From NCBI RefSeq assembly GCF_900109545.1, contig NZ_FOAP01000001.1:806001-870000 (forward strand): a stretch of 64,000 nt of DNA, written 5' to 3'. The notes below the pieces were generated by a model. It saw nothing but the letters and a program-made list of their open reading frames with translations. It was not told where the DNA came from and did no database searches. The DNA is from Stigmatella aurantiaca (GTDB lineage Bacteria; Myxococcota; Myxococcia; Myxococcales; Myxococcaceae). The translations under genes and the position numbers were made by a program. This document shows positions 51,790 through 59,976 of the stretch, piece by piece (the first letter of the stretch is position 1; each line of letters starts with the position of its first letter).

Positions 51790-52958
51790 AACGCCGTCCA
51801 GAGGATCTCGTCGTCTTCCTCGGCCCCTCGCTGCCCGCGAGCGAGGCGCGAAAGCGGGTGCCCTGCCACGTGTTGCCCCCGGCCCGTCAGGGGGACGTGT
51901 GGCGGGCGCTCTCGCTGCGTCCCCGGGTGATTGCGCTGGTGGACGGGGTGTTCGAGGCCCAGCCCTCCGTGTGGCACCACGAGCTGCTGGCCGCGCTGGA
52001 GGCGGGGGTGGCCGTCTTCGGCGGCGCGAGCATGGGGGCCCTGCGGGCCGTGGAGCTGGCCCCGCACGGCATGGTGGGCGTGGGCCGCATCTTCGAGTGG
52101 TACCGGGACGGGGTGGTGGAGGACGACGCCGAGGTGGCGCTGCTGCACGCCGACGCGGAGCACGGCTACCGGCCCCTCACCGTTCCACTCGTGAACGTGC
52201 GGCACGTGGCGGCCAAGGCCCGCGAGGCCAAGGTGCTCAACCTGGCGCAGGCGCGCGCGCTGGTGAAGGCCGCCGCGGGCCTCTTCTACCAGGAGCGCAC
52301 CTGGAAGCGGGTGCTCAGCTCCGTGCGGCCCGCCTGGACGTCGGCCACGCGCGGTGGCTGGGAGGGGTGGTGGGCCCGGGGCGTGGAGGACCTGAAGCAG
52401 CTGGATGCGCTGGAGTGCCTCCGGGCCGCGGCGGCCTTCACCGGCATGCCCGTGCGCTCCGTGGGACCCCGGCACCCGATGCGGCTGGCGCCCTCGTCGC
52501 TGGTGCGGCGCCGGCAGTTGGCCGATGGCGTGTCGGTGGTGAAGGGGCAGGCGGTACCCGCCTCCCAGGTGCTGGCGGCGCTCCAGCGCGCGCCGGACAG
52601 CACGGAGCTGGCGGAGGCGGGGTTGCGCCGGGCGCTGCTGGCCGGGTGGGCCCGCTCGCTGGGCTTCACCCCCCACGAGGACGAGGTGCGGGCCGCGGAG
52701 GCCGAGTGGTGGCGCCGCCACCCGGTGCCCGCCTCGGCCCGGGCGGCGTTCCTGGTGGAGTGTGGCCTGGAGGGGCAGGGGTTGCGGCGGCTGTGCGAGG
52801 AGCGGGCCCTGGAGCGGCTGGTGCTCACCTATGCCTCGCGCCTGTTGCCGGATGGGCCCTCGTGGCAGGAGGCGCTGGCCTCCGAGGCGCGGCTGCAGGG
52901 GCGCTGGAGCCAGGCCGCGCGCGAGGTGGGGCGCCCGGGCCGCCGCCGCGCCCGGTGA
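51786..52958 (+). CDS. tfuA: TfuA-domain protein, YcaO partner
   Basis: 390 aa. The TfuA core lies at about 1-200: VVFLGPSLPASEAR at the start, PRVIALVDGVFEAQPSVWHHELLAALEAGV, then FGGASMGALRAVEL, the family signature, and RIFEWYRDGVVEDDAEVAL. In known systems TfuA is thought to provide sulfide for YcaO thioamidation. The remaining ~190 residues are helical and not found in the shortest TfuA proteins. Translational overlap with ycaO shows a working pair. Confidence 0.88.
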   Translation: MKRRPEDLVVFLGPSLPASEARKRVPCHVLPPARQGDVWRALSLRPRVIALVDGVFEAQPSVWHHELLAALEAGVAVFGGASMGALRAVELAPHGMVGVGRIFEWYRDGVVEDDAEVALLHADAEHGYRPLTVPLVNVRHVAAKAREAKVLNLAQARALVKAAAGLFYQERTWKRVLSSVRPAWTSATRGGWEGWWARGVEDLKQLDALECLRAAAAFTGMPVRSVGPRHPMRLAPSSLVRRRQLADGVSVVKGQAVPASQVLAALQRAPDSTELAEAGLRRALLAGWARSLGFTPHEDEVRAAEAEWWRRHPVPASARAAFLVECGLEGQGLRRLCEERALERLVLTYASRLLPDGPSWQEALASEARLQGRWSQAAREVGRPGRRRAR

Positions 52959-52961
52959 GGC

Positions 52962-52979
52962 GCCGGGCTTCGCCCCGGC
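52962..52979. terminator. Hairpin between converging tfuA and Omp85-type genes
   Basis: A 6-bp stem GCCGGG/CCCGGC with a CTTCGC loop fills the 21-base gap between two converging stops. Symmetric placement suggests a two-way transcription end, though no U-run is present. Confidence 0.4.
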
Positions 52980-54377
52980 TCAGAAGAGGTGGCCGAAGTC
53001 GAGGTAGAAGCCGCTCGTGGATTCGCTCAGGCCCACGCCGTAGTCGGCGCGGATGACGAACTCGCGGTTCCAGGCGATGCGCAGGCCCCCGCCGGCGGAC
53101 GTCTTCAGCCCGCCGCCCTCCTGGAAGTCCAAGTTCCTCCACACGCGCCCGGAGTCCACGAAGCCCACCAGGGTGAGGCCGAACTGCTGGCCGAAGAGCC
53201 CTCCGGAGAGCGCCGTCCAGCGCAGCTCCCCGTTGAGCAGCAGCTTCGCCGGGCCCTGGAAGCGCCGCAGCAGGAGGCCGCGCGCCGAGTAGACGCCGCC
53301 CAGGCCGTCCTTGCCCTCCAGGCCGCCGAAGAAGGGCAGCAGGGTGAGCGGGACTTCGCCCCCCAGCACATCGGCCAGCACCCGCGCGCCGGCCACCAGC
53401 CGCCGGGAGCCCGGGAGCACCGGCAGGTAGAAGCGCGCGTGCAGCGTGGCGCCCCAGTAGTCGAACTGGCTGCCCAGGGGGCCCGCCCCGCCGCGCACGG
53501 ACAGCTCGTGGAACATGCCCGAGCTGGGGGAGGCCTCGACGTCCCGGGTGTCGTACTGGAGGCCGGCGAGCACCTCCGAGGTGCGGGCGGGGATGCTGCG
53601 GGGCACCCCCTCCTCGAAGCCTTCGAGCACCCCGGCCTTCGCGTCCTCCATGAGCTTCGAGTCCCCGCTCTGGCCCAGGTCGTCCGCGGAGTAGCGGGGC
53701 ACGACGCGGTCCGGGCGGAACCGGTAGCCCAGGAAGAGGTTCCAGGAGCGCGCCACCGCCCGGCGCAGGTTGAGGCGCAGGCGCGGCAGGCTCTTCAAGT
53801 CGTAGGTGTAGTAGCGCAGGCCCCGGAAGTCCGGGTTGCCCGGGCACACGTCGGGGTTGTCCTCCAGCGCGTCCCGGTCCTCGCAGGTGGCGTACTCGCG
53901 GATGCGCTCGGCGGTGTTCCCCAGCCCGTAGTACGGGGCGAACCGGGCCCGGGTGTAGGCGGCCTCCACGCCCACCCGCCAGGGGCTGCCCAGGAAGCGG
54001 GGCGCATCGAAGATGAGCTGATGGGAGGCCACCTGCCGCGTCGTCTGCAGGAACTGCGCGAGCAGCGAGTAGCGGAAGGGCTCGTGGGTGCCATCCGCCC
54101 GGTCCACCAGCATCACCAGGGCCCCGTACCCGAAGCCCTCGTCGGTGTTGAAGTTGAGGATGGGCAGGCCCTGCAAGTCCCAGCCGGTGCGGCGCGGGGG
54201 CGTGTCCGAGGGCTCCACGCGGGACTCGGATGTCGCCGGGGGCGTCTCCACGGGCGCGTCCGGAGGCGCCTGGTGGGCCTGGGCCGCCGGGGCGCGGAGC
54301 ACCAGGCAGAGCGTGAGCGTGAGCAGGAGGGGGCTTCCGGGGGCGCGGTGCGGGACTTGGAGGGGGTTCCAGCGCAT
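52980..54377 (-). CDS. Omp85/BamA-type outer-membrane barrel without POTRA domains
   Basis: 465 aa. Signal peptide to about residue 34 (AQAH), a short Pro-rich linker of about 30 residues, then straight into a 16-strand-type barrel of the surface-antigen family (QGLPILNFNTDEGFGYGALV; LQYDTRDVEASPSSGMFHEL; the loop-6-like GGVYSARG). It ends in a strand finishing with Phe. No POTRA repeats fit before the barrel, so it is not the BamA core; it could be an accessory or substrate-specific barrel. Convergent with tfuA. Confidence 0.82.
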   Translation of the reverse strand: MRWNPLQVPHRAPGSPLLLTLTLCLVLRAPAAQAHQAPPDAPVETPPATSESRVEPSDTPPRRTGWDLQGLPILNFNTDEGFGYGALVMLVDRADGTHEPFRYSLLAQFLQTTRQVASHQLIFDAPRFLGSPWRVGVEAAYTRARFAPYYGLGNTAERIREYATCEDRDALEDNPDVCPGNPDFRGLRYYTYDLKSLPRLRLNLRRAVARSWNLFLGYRFRPDRVVPRYSADDLGQSGDSKLMEDAKAGVLEGFEEGVPRSIPARTSEVLAGLQYDTRDVEASPSSGMFHELSVRGGAGPLGSQFDYWGATLHARFYLPVLPGSRRLVAGARVLADVLGGEVPLTLLPFFGGLEGKDGLGGVYSARGLLLRRFQGPAKLLLNGELRWTALSGGLFGQQFGLTLVGFVDSGRVWRNLDFQEGGGLKTSAGGGLRIAWNREFVIRADYGVGLSESTSGFYLDFGHLF

Positions 54378-54524
54378 GGAGGCTCGGTTGCTTGGAGAGG
54401 GCCACGCTACGACGGGGACTCCTCGGGACGCCAGGGGGGGAGGTGCGGCGCCCGAGGGGTCGTGGCTAACCTGTCAGGTAGACCGGAAACGGCGCAACCT
54501 GTGAGGGCAGGAGGAGGCTTGGAC

Positions 54525-55268
54525 ATGGACACCCCCGAGGAAACCCCCGTGGACAGCCCTGGGACGCCCCAGGCGCTCTCCCCCCGCGAGAAAGCCCTTC
54601 TCGTGCACGAGCGCCTGTGCGTCACGTACGGGTGCCCCATCGCCTTCTTCCACGAGCTGGACCCGCTGAGCGAGCTGGTGTCCGCGTTGCTGTCACACCG
54701 CACGCGCAACGCGGACTCGGGCCGGGCCTTCCGCCAGCTCCGGGCGCGCCTCGCCACCTGGGAGGCCGTGCGGGATGCGCCCTGTGCCGAGGTGCAGGAG
54801 GCCATCGCCCCCGTCACCTGGCCCGAGCAGAAGGCCCCGCGCCTGCAGCTCATCCTGCGGGAAATCACTGCCCGGCGGGACGGGGACATGGCGCTGGATT
54901 TCCTGGGGGAGCTGTCCGTGCCCCAGGCGCGCGCGTGGTTGGAGTGCCTGCCGGGGGTGGGGCCCAAGACGAGCGCGGCGGTGCTTCTCTTCAGCCGCCT
55001 GCGAAAGCCCGCCATGCCCGTGGACAGCCACCACTACCGCGTGGCGGTCCGCCTGGGGTTGCTCTCGCCCCGCATCCCCGTGGGCCCCTCTCACGCCCTG
55101 CTGGCCGCGCTGCTGCCCCAGGACTGGGGGGCTCAGCAGGTCTATGACCACCATGAGGTGCTGATGCTGCACGGCCAGCGGTGTTGCTTTCATCAATCGC
55201 CCGCCTGTCAGCGCTGTCCCGTTTTGGATCTGTGCCCTCATGGACAGGCGCGGCTCGGACGGCGGTGA
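54525..55268 (+). CDS. nth: Endonuclease III-type DNA glycosylase/AP lyase
   Basis: 247 aa base-excision repair enzyme removing oxidised pyrimidines. The helix-hairpin-helix LPGVGPKTSAAVLL has the catalytic Lys, and PVDSHHYRV holds the catalytic Asp, so it should be a bifunctional glycosylase and lyase. The [4Fe-4S] loop is complete: Cys-x6-Cys-x2-Cys-x5-Cys ending PVLDLC. The first 25 residues are an extra Pro/Thr-rich piece. The ATG at 54525 has GGAGG upstream. Cluster and catalytic residues are intact. Confidence 0.9.
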   Translation: MDTPEETPVDSPGTPQALSPREKALLVHERLCVTYGCPIAFFHELDPLSELVSALLSHRTRNADSGRAFRQLRARLATWEAVRDAPCAEVQEAIAPVTWPEQKAPRLQLILREITARRDGDMALDFLGELSVPQARAWLECLPGVGPKTSAAVLLFSRLRKPAMPVDSHHYRVAVRLGLLSPRIPVGPSHALLAALLPQDWGAQQVYDHHEVLMLHGQRCCFHQSPACQRCPVLDLCPHGQARLGRR

Positions 55269-55351
55269 GGGATGGACAGAGCGCCGGTTCCCGGGGCAGT
55301 CCGGCTTGCATGGGAGCCTTCCGGTGATTAACCGCAGAAGGCGAGCCAACC

Positions 55352-55591
55352 ATGAGCCGGATCTCTCAGGACGATGTGGGACGGTGTGACTTCATCGATG
55401 TGCTCGAGGAGGCCGTGACGCGGGGCCGTCCCGTGGCCGTCCAGCTCCGGGAGGGGGAGACCTTCATTGACCAGCTCCTGGATGTGCTGACCGAGAACGG
55501 GGATGAGTTCGCCGTGTTCCGGCAGCATGACCGGGTGTCGATTGGGCAGATCTCCGCCGTTTCCCGCCCGGAGCCCGTCCGCGCGCCTTGA
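55352..55591 (+). CDS. Small Rof-like (Sm-fold) protein
   Basis: 79 aa. The order CDFIDVLEEAVTRG, VAVQLREGETFIDQLLDVLTENGDEFAVF, VSIGQISAVS resembles Rof/YaeO, a small beta-barrel protein that binds and inhibits transcription terminator Rho. Similarity is at pattern level only. A lone gene with GCGAGCC upstream rather than a strong ribosome site. Could also be another small Sm-like RNA-binding protein. Confidence 0.5.
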   Translation: MSRISQDDVGRCDFIDVLEEAVTRGRPVAVQLREGETFIDQLLDVLTENGDEFAVFRQHDRVSIGQISAVSRPEPVRAP

Positions 55592-55624
55592 GCCGGGCCC
55601 GTGCGGGTGTAGGGTGCGAGGCGG

Positions 55625-56383
55625 ATGAGCATTGAACCTTCTGCCGAGGCGCCGCGCTGCCATCACGCCGACGCGCGCGAGCCCGAGGGCTACCGGGCCG
55701 CGCTCGGGGAGTCCCGCGCCCACCTGCTGCTGACGGATCCGCCGTACTGTCTGCTCACCCGGAGGCGCAAGGGCGGAGACGAGAGGGAGCCCCGGGCCCA
55801 CAAGAAGATCGACCGCAACCCCATCGTCCGCTTCGAGACCGTGCGGGACTATCGCGTCTTCACCGAAGCGTGGATGACCCGGGCCGTCTCCTGGCTCACC
55901 CCCGAGGCGCGGCTGGTCATCTGGACGAACCTCCTGGGCAAGGAGCCCATCACCACCGTGGCCCGGCAGCTCGGCTACACGCACTTCCTGGGGGAGTACG
56001 TCTGGGGCAAGCGCACCACGGACAAGAACGCCAACGAGCAGCTCCTGCGCGTCTACGAGGTGGCGCTCGTCTTCTCCCGCACGCCGCTGCCCCCGCCGGG
56101 CCCGGGGGACGCCCCGGCCGTCTGGGCGGTGGTGGGGGGCTATGACGATGACGCCGAGGCCGAGCGCTGGGGCAACCATCCCCACCACAAGCCCTTCTCG
56201 GTGCTCGAGCCGCTGGTGAGGGCCTACAGCCGGCCGGGGGAGACCGTGTTGGATCCGTTCGCGGGCAGCGGCTCCACGCCCGCCGCGGCGCTGCGGCTGG
56301 AGCGCCGGGCCGCGTGCATGGAGATTGAACCCGAGTGGGCCGCGCGCGTCACGAACCGTCTGCGCGAGGGCCGCCCCGGGTAG
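55625..56383 (+). CDS. Orphan DNA (amino)methyltransferase, N4/N6 type
   Basis: 252 aa. Motif IV is LLLTDPPY (residues 38-41 DPPY) and motif I is DPFAGSGS near residue 215. Motif IV precedes motif I, the beta-group order. DPPY favours N6-adenine methylation. An NAALR-like AAALRLERR follows. No target domain is obvious and no restriction gene is adjacent, so it looks like an orphan, possibly regulatory, methylase. Its 3' end overlaps the convergent thiE by 35 bases. Confidence 0.88.
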   Translation: MSIEPSAEAPRCHHADAREPEGYRAALGESRAHLLLTDPPYCLLTRRRKGGDEREPRAHKKIDRNPIVRFETVRDYRVFTEAWMTRAVSWLTPEARLVIWTNLLGKEPITTVARQLGYTHFLGEYVWGKRTTDKNANEQLLRVYEVALVFSRTPLPPPGPGDAPAVWAVVGGYDDDAEAERWGNHPHHKPFSVLEPLVRAYSRPGETVLDPFAGSGSTPAAALRLERRAACMEIEPEWAARVTNRLREGRPG

Positions 56384-57008
56384 CGCCCGTCTCCGCCAGG
56401 GCGTGCTTCACCTCCCGCAGCAGCTCGCGGGCGGCGGCGGCCGGGTCGGGCGCATCGAGGACGGAGGAGATGACCGACACGCCACACGCCCCCGCGCGGA
56501 TGAGGGGCGTCACGCGGCCAGGCCCGATGCCCCCGATGCCCACCACGGGGCCGGGGAAGGCCTGGCAGATGCGCGCGAGGGCCTCCACGCCCTGCGGCGC
56601 CCCCGCGTCCTCCTTGCTGGCGGTGGCGTAGATGGGCCCGACGCCCACGTAGTCCGCGCCCGCGGAAAACGGGAGCTCCTCCAGCGTCGCGCAGCTCGCG
56701 CCGATGAGGGCCTGAGGGCCCCAGAGCCTGCGGGCCTCGGCGGGGGGCAGGTCGCTCTGGCCCAGGTGCACGCCGTCAGCCCCGGCGGCCATCGCCAGGT
56801 CCAACCGGTCGTTGACGAAGAAGAGCGCCCCCGCCTGGCGGCACTGTTCGCGCAGGCGCCGGGCCTGGCGCAGCTGCTGGCCCAGGGGCAGGTGCTTCTC
56901 CCGGTACTGGAGGCTGCCGACGCCCGCGGCGAGCACGCGGTCCACGACGCCCTCGGGCGTGGAGCCGCTGACGATGACGTAAACGGAGAGCCGTTCCCTC
57001 AGGTCCAT
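56349..57008 (-). CDS. thiE: ThiE, thiamine-phosphate synthase
   Basis: Joins HMP pyrophosphate and thiazole phosphate to thiamine phosphate; 219 aa TIM barrel. Motifs: LQYREK, FVNDRLDLAMAAGADGVHLGQSDLP, GASCATLEE, DYVGVGPIYATASK, GIGGIGPG. Its start lies 4 bases past the thiM stop, so the two are one operon. The last ~12 residues overlap the methyltransferase gene on the other strand. Together with ThiM this supports thiamine salvage from thiazole. Confidence 0.94.
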   Translation of the reverse strand: MDLRERLSVYVIVSGSTPEGVVDRVLAAGVGSLQYREKHLPLGQQLRQARRLREQCRQAGALFFVNDRLDLAMAAGADGVHLGQSDLPPAEARRLWGPQALIGASCATLEELPFSAGADYVGVGPIYATASKEDAGAPQGVEALARICQAFPGPVVGIGGIGPGRVTPLIRAGACGVSVISSVLDAPDPAAAARELLREVKHALAETGATRGGPRADGS

Positions 57009-57012
57009 CGTG

Positions 57013-57816
57013 TCATTCGCCCGCGCGCAGCCGCGCTTGAAGCTGCCCGGCGCTCAGGTGGTGGAGCGCGTCCAGGAAGTGCATGGGCAGGGTGCCCGGG
57101 CCGTGGCCCTGCTCGGCCCCCAGCTCGCCGGCAATGCCCATGACCGCCATGGCGTGGGCGGCGGCGTGCAGCGCGGACGGGTTGCAGGCGGCGAAGGCGC
57201 CGGTGAGCGCCGAGGCCGCGCACCCCATGGCCGTCACCCGCGTCATCAGCGGGGTGCCGTTGCTCACGCGCAGCTCCTGGTCTCCCTGGAGAATCAGGTC
57301 CGTGGCCCCGCTCACGGAGACTACGCACCCGTAGCGCTTGGACAGCGCCCGGGCCGTCTCGTAGGCCTGTGAGGAGGTGGCCGAGCTGTCCACCCCGCGC
57401 GTCTTCTGCGCATCGGAGCCCAGGGCGATGATCTCCGAGGCGTTGCCCCGGATGATGCGCGGCGGCACGGCCTCGATGAGCTCCCGCGCCGTCCCGGTGC
57501 GCAGCTGCGAGGCGCCCACGCCCACCGGATCCAACACGATGGGCACGTTGCGCCGGGCCGCCTCCGCCATCGCCTCGCGCATGCCCTGAATCCACGCCGG
57601 GCTGAGCGTGCCGATGTTGATGACGAGCGCCTGGGAGATGCCGACGATTTCCCGGACCTCCTCGGCCGTGTGCGCCATGACGGGCGAGGCGCCGAGGGCG
57701 AGCAGGGCGTTGGCCGTGAACTCCATGGCCACGTAGTTGGTGATGTTGTGGACCAGGGGGCTCTGCTGACGGATGGCCTGGACATCCTTCCAGATGGCAT
57801 CAGCGGTCAGGGTCAC
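57013..57816 (-). CDS. thiM: ThiM, hydroxyethylthiazole kinase
   Basis: Phosphorylates hydroxyethylthiazole for thiamine salvage; 267 aa ribokinase-like fold. Signatures: PLVHNITNYVAMEFTANALLALGASPVM, VLDPVGVGAS, IRGNASEI, and the anion-hole region VTAMGCAASALTGAF with the active-site Cys. It starts 16 bases after the oxygenase-like gene and is probably on its transcript. No TPP-riboswitch fits in that short gap. Confidence 0.94.
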   Translation of the reverse strand: MTLTADAIWKDVQAIRQQSPLVHNITNYVAMEFTANALLALGASPVMAHTAEEVREIVGISQALVINIGTLSPAWIQGMREAMAEAARRNVPIVLDPVGVGASQLRTGTARELIEAVPPRIIRGNASEIIALGSDAQKTRGVDSSATSSQAYETARALSKRYGCVVSVSGATDLILQGDQELRVSNGTPLMTRVTAMGCAASALTGAFAACNPSALHAAAHAMAVMGIAGELGAEQGHGPGTLPMHFLDALHHLSAGQLQARLRAGE

Positions 57817-57831
57817 GGGTGTCTCCTCCGG

Positions 57832-58470
57832 TTACACGCCCAGTGCGCGGTAGAAGCCCGTCTCCGCCCAGGTGGGCACGCCCGTGGGGCGGTGGCTCCA
57901 CCAGTTGAGCGGAATGGTGCGCCGCTGCCGGGTGCGTCCTGGCAAACGTCCATCGGGGATTTGGTTGTTCGCGTCAAGCACCCCGTGGGTGACCGTGCCG
58001 TCGAACAGGACGAAGCGGTTGGGGCGCGGGGCCACCAACGTCAAATCGCTCAAGTCTTTGGGGGCGAGCGAGGGGTTGTCCGGCTCGGGCGGCTGGCGGG
58101 TGAGGGCCAGCGCCCCGCCCCGGACCCGGTTGAGGAAGAACACCGAGGAGAGCCGCGGGTGCACCAGCCTCCCGGTGCTCAAGGCCAGCCGCTCGTCCCG
58201 GTCCTGGTGGAAGTCCACCCGCACATCCGTGGTGTGCATGCGCGACAGCCACCACTCCACCCCCGCGATGCGCCGCCGGCCCACCACGGCCGGGCGCAGG
58301 GCGAGAATCACTTCCTCGACGACGTTGGCTGGAGGGCCGAAGCCGTACCAGAACGTCGTCTGGTAGGTGGTGCGCAGGCGCTCGGTGCCCAGCGCCCCCA
58401 CGCGCTTGAGCAGACGGCGGAAGAGGGGCCCCGGCAGGGCGCCATCGGTGAGCTGGACGAGGGAATCCAC
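57832..58470 (-). CDS. 2OG-Fe(II) oxygenase-like protein in the thi operon
   Basis: 212 aa. A prolyl-hydroxylase-like metal site is readable: VDFHQDRDE (His-x-Asp), then VTHGVLD (distal His) and RRTIPLNWW (2-oxoglutarate Arg). The N-terminal ~75 residues are helical. It leads the thiM-thiE operon by close spacing, so it may act on a thiamine precursor or simply share the promoter. Substrate unknown. It shares the iron-motif logic, but no clear sequence similarity, with the protein encoded at 31955. Confidence 0.7.
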   Translation of the reverse strand: MDSLVQLTDGALPGPLFRRLLKRVGALGTERLRTTYQTTFWYGFGPPANVVEEVILALRPAVVGRRRIAGVEWWLSRMHTTDVRVDFHQDRDERLALSTGRLVHPRLSSVFFLNRVRGGALALTRQPPEPDNPSLAPKDLSDLTLVAPRPNRFVLFDGTVTHGVLDANNQIPDGRLPGRTRQRRTIPLNWWSHRPTGVPTWAETGFYRALGV

Positions 58471-58499
58471 GGTGGAGGGCAGCTTCCGCTGAACGGGAA

Positions 58500-58556
58500 G
58501 GTAGGCGCTACCCCCTTTCGCCGGTAGGCTGCCCCCTTCGTGGCCCGTGGGCCACG
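58500..58556. promoter_or_regulatory. Two dyads between the divergent oxygenase/thi and symporter genes
   Basis: GGTAG-GCG-CTACC at 58500-58512 and an 18-base palindrome CGTGGCCC-GT-GGGCCACG at 58539-58556, in the 114-base divergent region. Both look like dimeric regulator sites. The second lies 29 bases before the symporter ATG. Confidence 0.35.
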
Positions 58557-58584
58557 CTCTTCAGCGAGGCGCGAGAAACCCCGG

Positions 58585-59862
58585 ATGAAAGCACATCAGA
58601 AGATGCTCGTGGGCATTGCGGCCGGCACGGCGGCGGGCCTGCTGGCCAACCAGCTGGCGGGGGACACCGAGGCGCTGAAATGGGTGGTGGCGAACCTCAC
58701 CATGCCCCTGGGGCGCATCTTCATCCGCCTGCTGCTCATGCTGGTGGTGCCGCTGCTGTTCTCCGCGCTGGTGATGGGCGTGTGCGAGCTGGACCTGAAA
58801 CAGCTGGGCCGCCTGGGCGTCCGCACCCTCGGCTACACCGTGGTGTTCTCCGCCATCGCCGTGGCGCTGGGCCTCGTCCTGGTCAACGTCATCCGCCCGG
58901 GGGAGGGCTTCAACCTGGAGGCCCTCCAGGCCGCGGAGAAGAACCCCCTGTCCCTCAAGGCCGCGCCCCCGCCCACCAGCGGCTCGCCGGTGGGCTTTCT
59001 CGTGGCCATGGTGCCCGACAACCCCCTGCGCGCCGCCGCGGATGGGGACATGATCGGCCTCATCGTCTTCTCGCTCCTGTTCGGCGCGGGGCTCGCGGTG
59101 ACGCAGACCCCAGGCGCGCGGCGGCTGCGCGAGACGGTGCAGGGGCTCTATGACGTGATGATGCGGCTCATCGACGGGGTGCTGCGGCTGGCGCCCTTTG
59201 GCGTGGCCGCGCTGCTCTTCTCGGTGACGGCGGACCTGGGGGTGGGCATCCTCAAGAACATCGCCGCGTATGTGTTCGTGGTGGTGCTGGGGCTGGGGCT
59301 GCACCTGTTCGGCGTGTACTCGCTGGCGGTGCGCTTCCTGGGCAAGCGCAACCCGCTCACGTTCTTCCGTGACGTGCGCCTGGCCATGGTGACGGCCTTC
59401 TCCACCGCGTCCTCCAACGCTACGCTGCCCACCGCGCTCAAGGTGGCCGAGGAGAACCTCAAGCTGCCCAACCACGTGTCGCGCTTCGTGCTCACCGCCG
59501 GCTCGGCCATGAACCAGAACGGCACCGCGCTCTTCGAGGGCATCACCGTGCTCTTCATCGCCCAGGTGTACGGGGTGCCCCTGAGCCTGAGCGACCAGAT
59601 GGTCATCATGTTCATCTGCGTGCTGGCGGGCATTGGCACCGCGGGCGTCCCTGCGGGCTCCCTGCCCGTCATCATGATGATCCTCGGGATGTTCAAGATT
59701 CCCGTGGAGGGCATTGGCCTCATCCTCGGCGTGGACCGCTTCCTGGACATGTGCCGCACCACGCTCAACGTCACCGGGGACCTGGCCGCCGCGGTGTACG
59801 TTGCCCGGGGCGAGTCCGCCTCGGAGCCTCCGCCCGGCGCGCCTGCTCAGCAGCCCGGGTAA
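58585..59862 (+). CDS. DAACS-family dicarboxylate/amino-acid:cation symporter
   Basis: 425 aa inner-membrane secondary transporter of the GltP/DctA fold with about eight helices and two re-entrant hairpins. Signatures: the serine-rich hairpin TAFSTASSNATLPTA, GSAMNQNGTALFEG (NMDGT-like substrate and cation site), IGTAGVPAGS and DRFLDMCRTTLNVTGD. Glutamate, aspartate or C4-dicarboxylate uptake with H+ or Na+ is expected. The ATG at 58585 matches the family start; earlier codons are basic and unlikely. Confidence 0.93.
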   Translation: MKAHQKMLVGIAAGTAAGLLANQLAGDTEALKWVVANLTMPLGRIFIRLLLMLVVPLLFSALVMGVCELDLKQLGRLGVRTLGYTVVFSAIAVALGLVLVNVIRPGEGFNLEALQAAEKNPLSLKAAPPPTSGSPVGFLVAMVPDNPLRAAADGDMIGLIVFSLLFGAGLAVTQTPGARRLRETVQGLYDVMMRLIDGVLRLAPFGVAALLFSVTADLGVGILKNIAAYVFVVVLGLGLHLFGVYSLAVRFLGKRNPLTFFRDVRLAMVTAFSTASSNATLPTALKVAEENLKLPNHVSRFVLTAGSAMNQNGTALFEGITVLFIAQVYGVPLSLSDQMVIMFICVLAGIGTAGVPAGSLPVIMMILGMFKIPVEGIGLILGVDRFLDMCRTTLNVTGDLAAAVYVARGESASEPPPGAPAQQPG

Positions 59863-59976
59863 CAGGGCGAGTGTCCGCTGTTCGCCCCTTTGGGGCTTGA
59901 GGCTCGTGCGCGCCGGGGGCGGCTGATAAGAGCCCTCCCGCGCAGGCCCACTCGCAGTCCAGGACCGGGGAGCACC

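Noticed and set aside
49799-53000. Looked for a RiPP precursor peptide near ycaO/tfuA
   Set aside because: The only short frames, such as a nine-codon one near 49,900, lack a leader/core layout or a ribosome site.
57817-57831. Searched for a TPP riboswitch before thiM
   Set aside because: Only 15 bases separate the genes, and the usual conserved TPP elements were not seen there or before the oxygenase gene.
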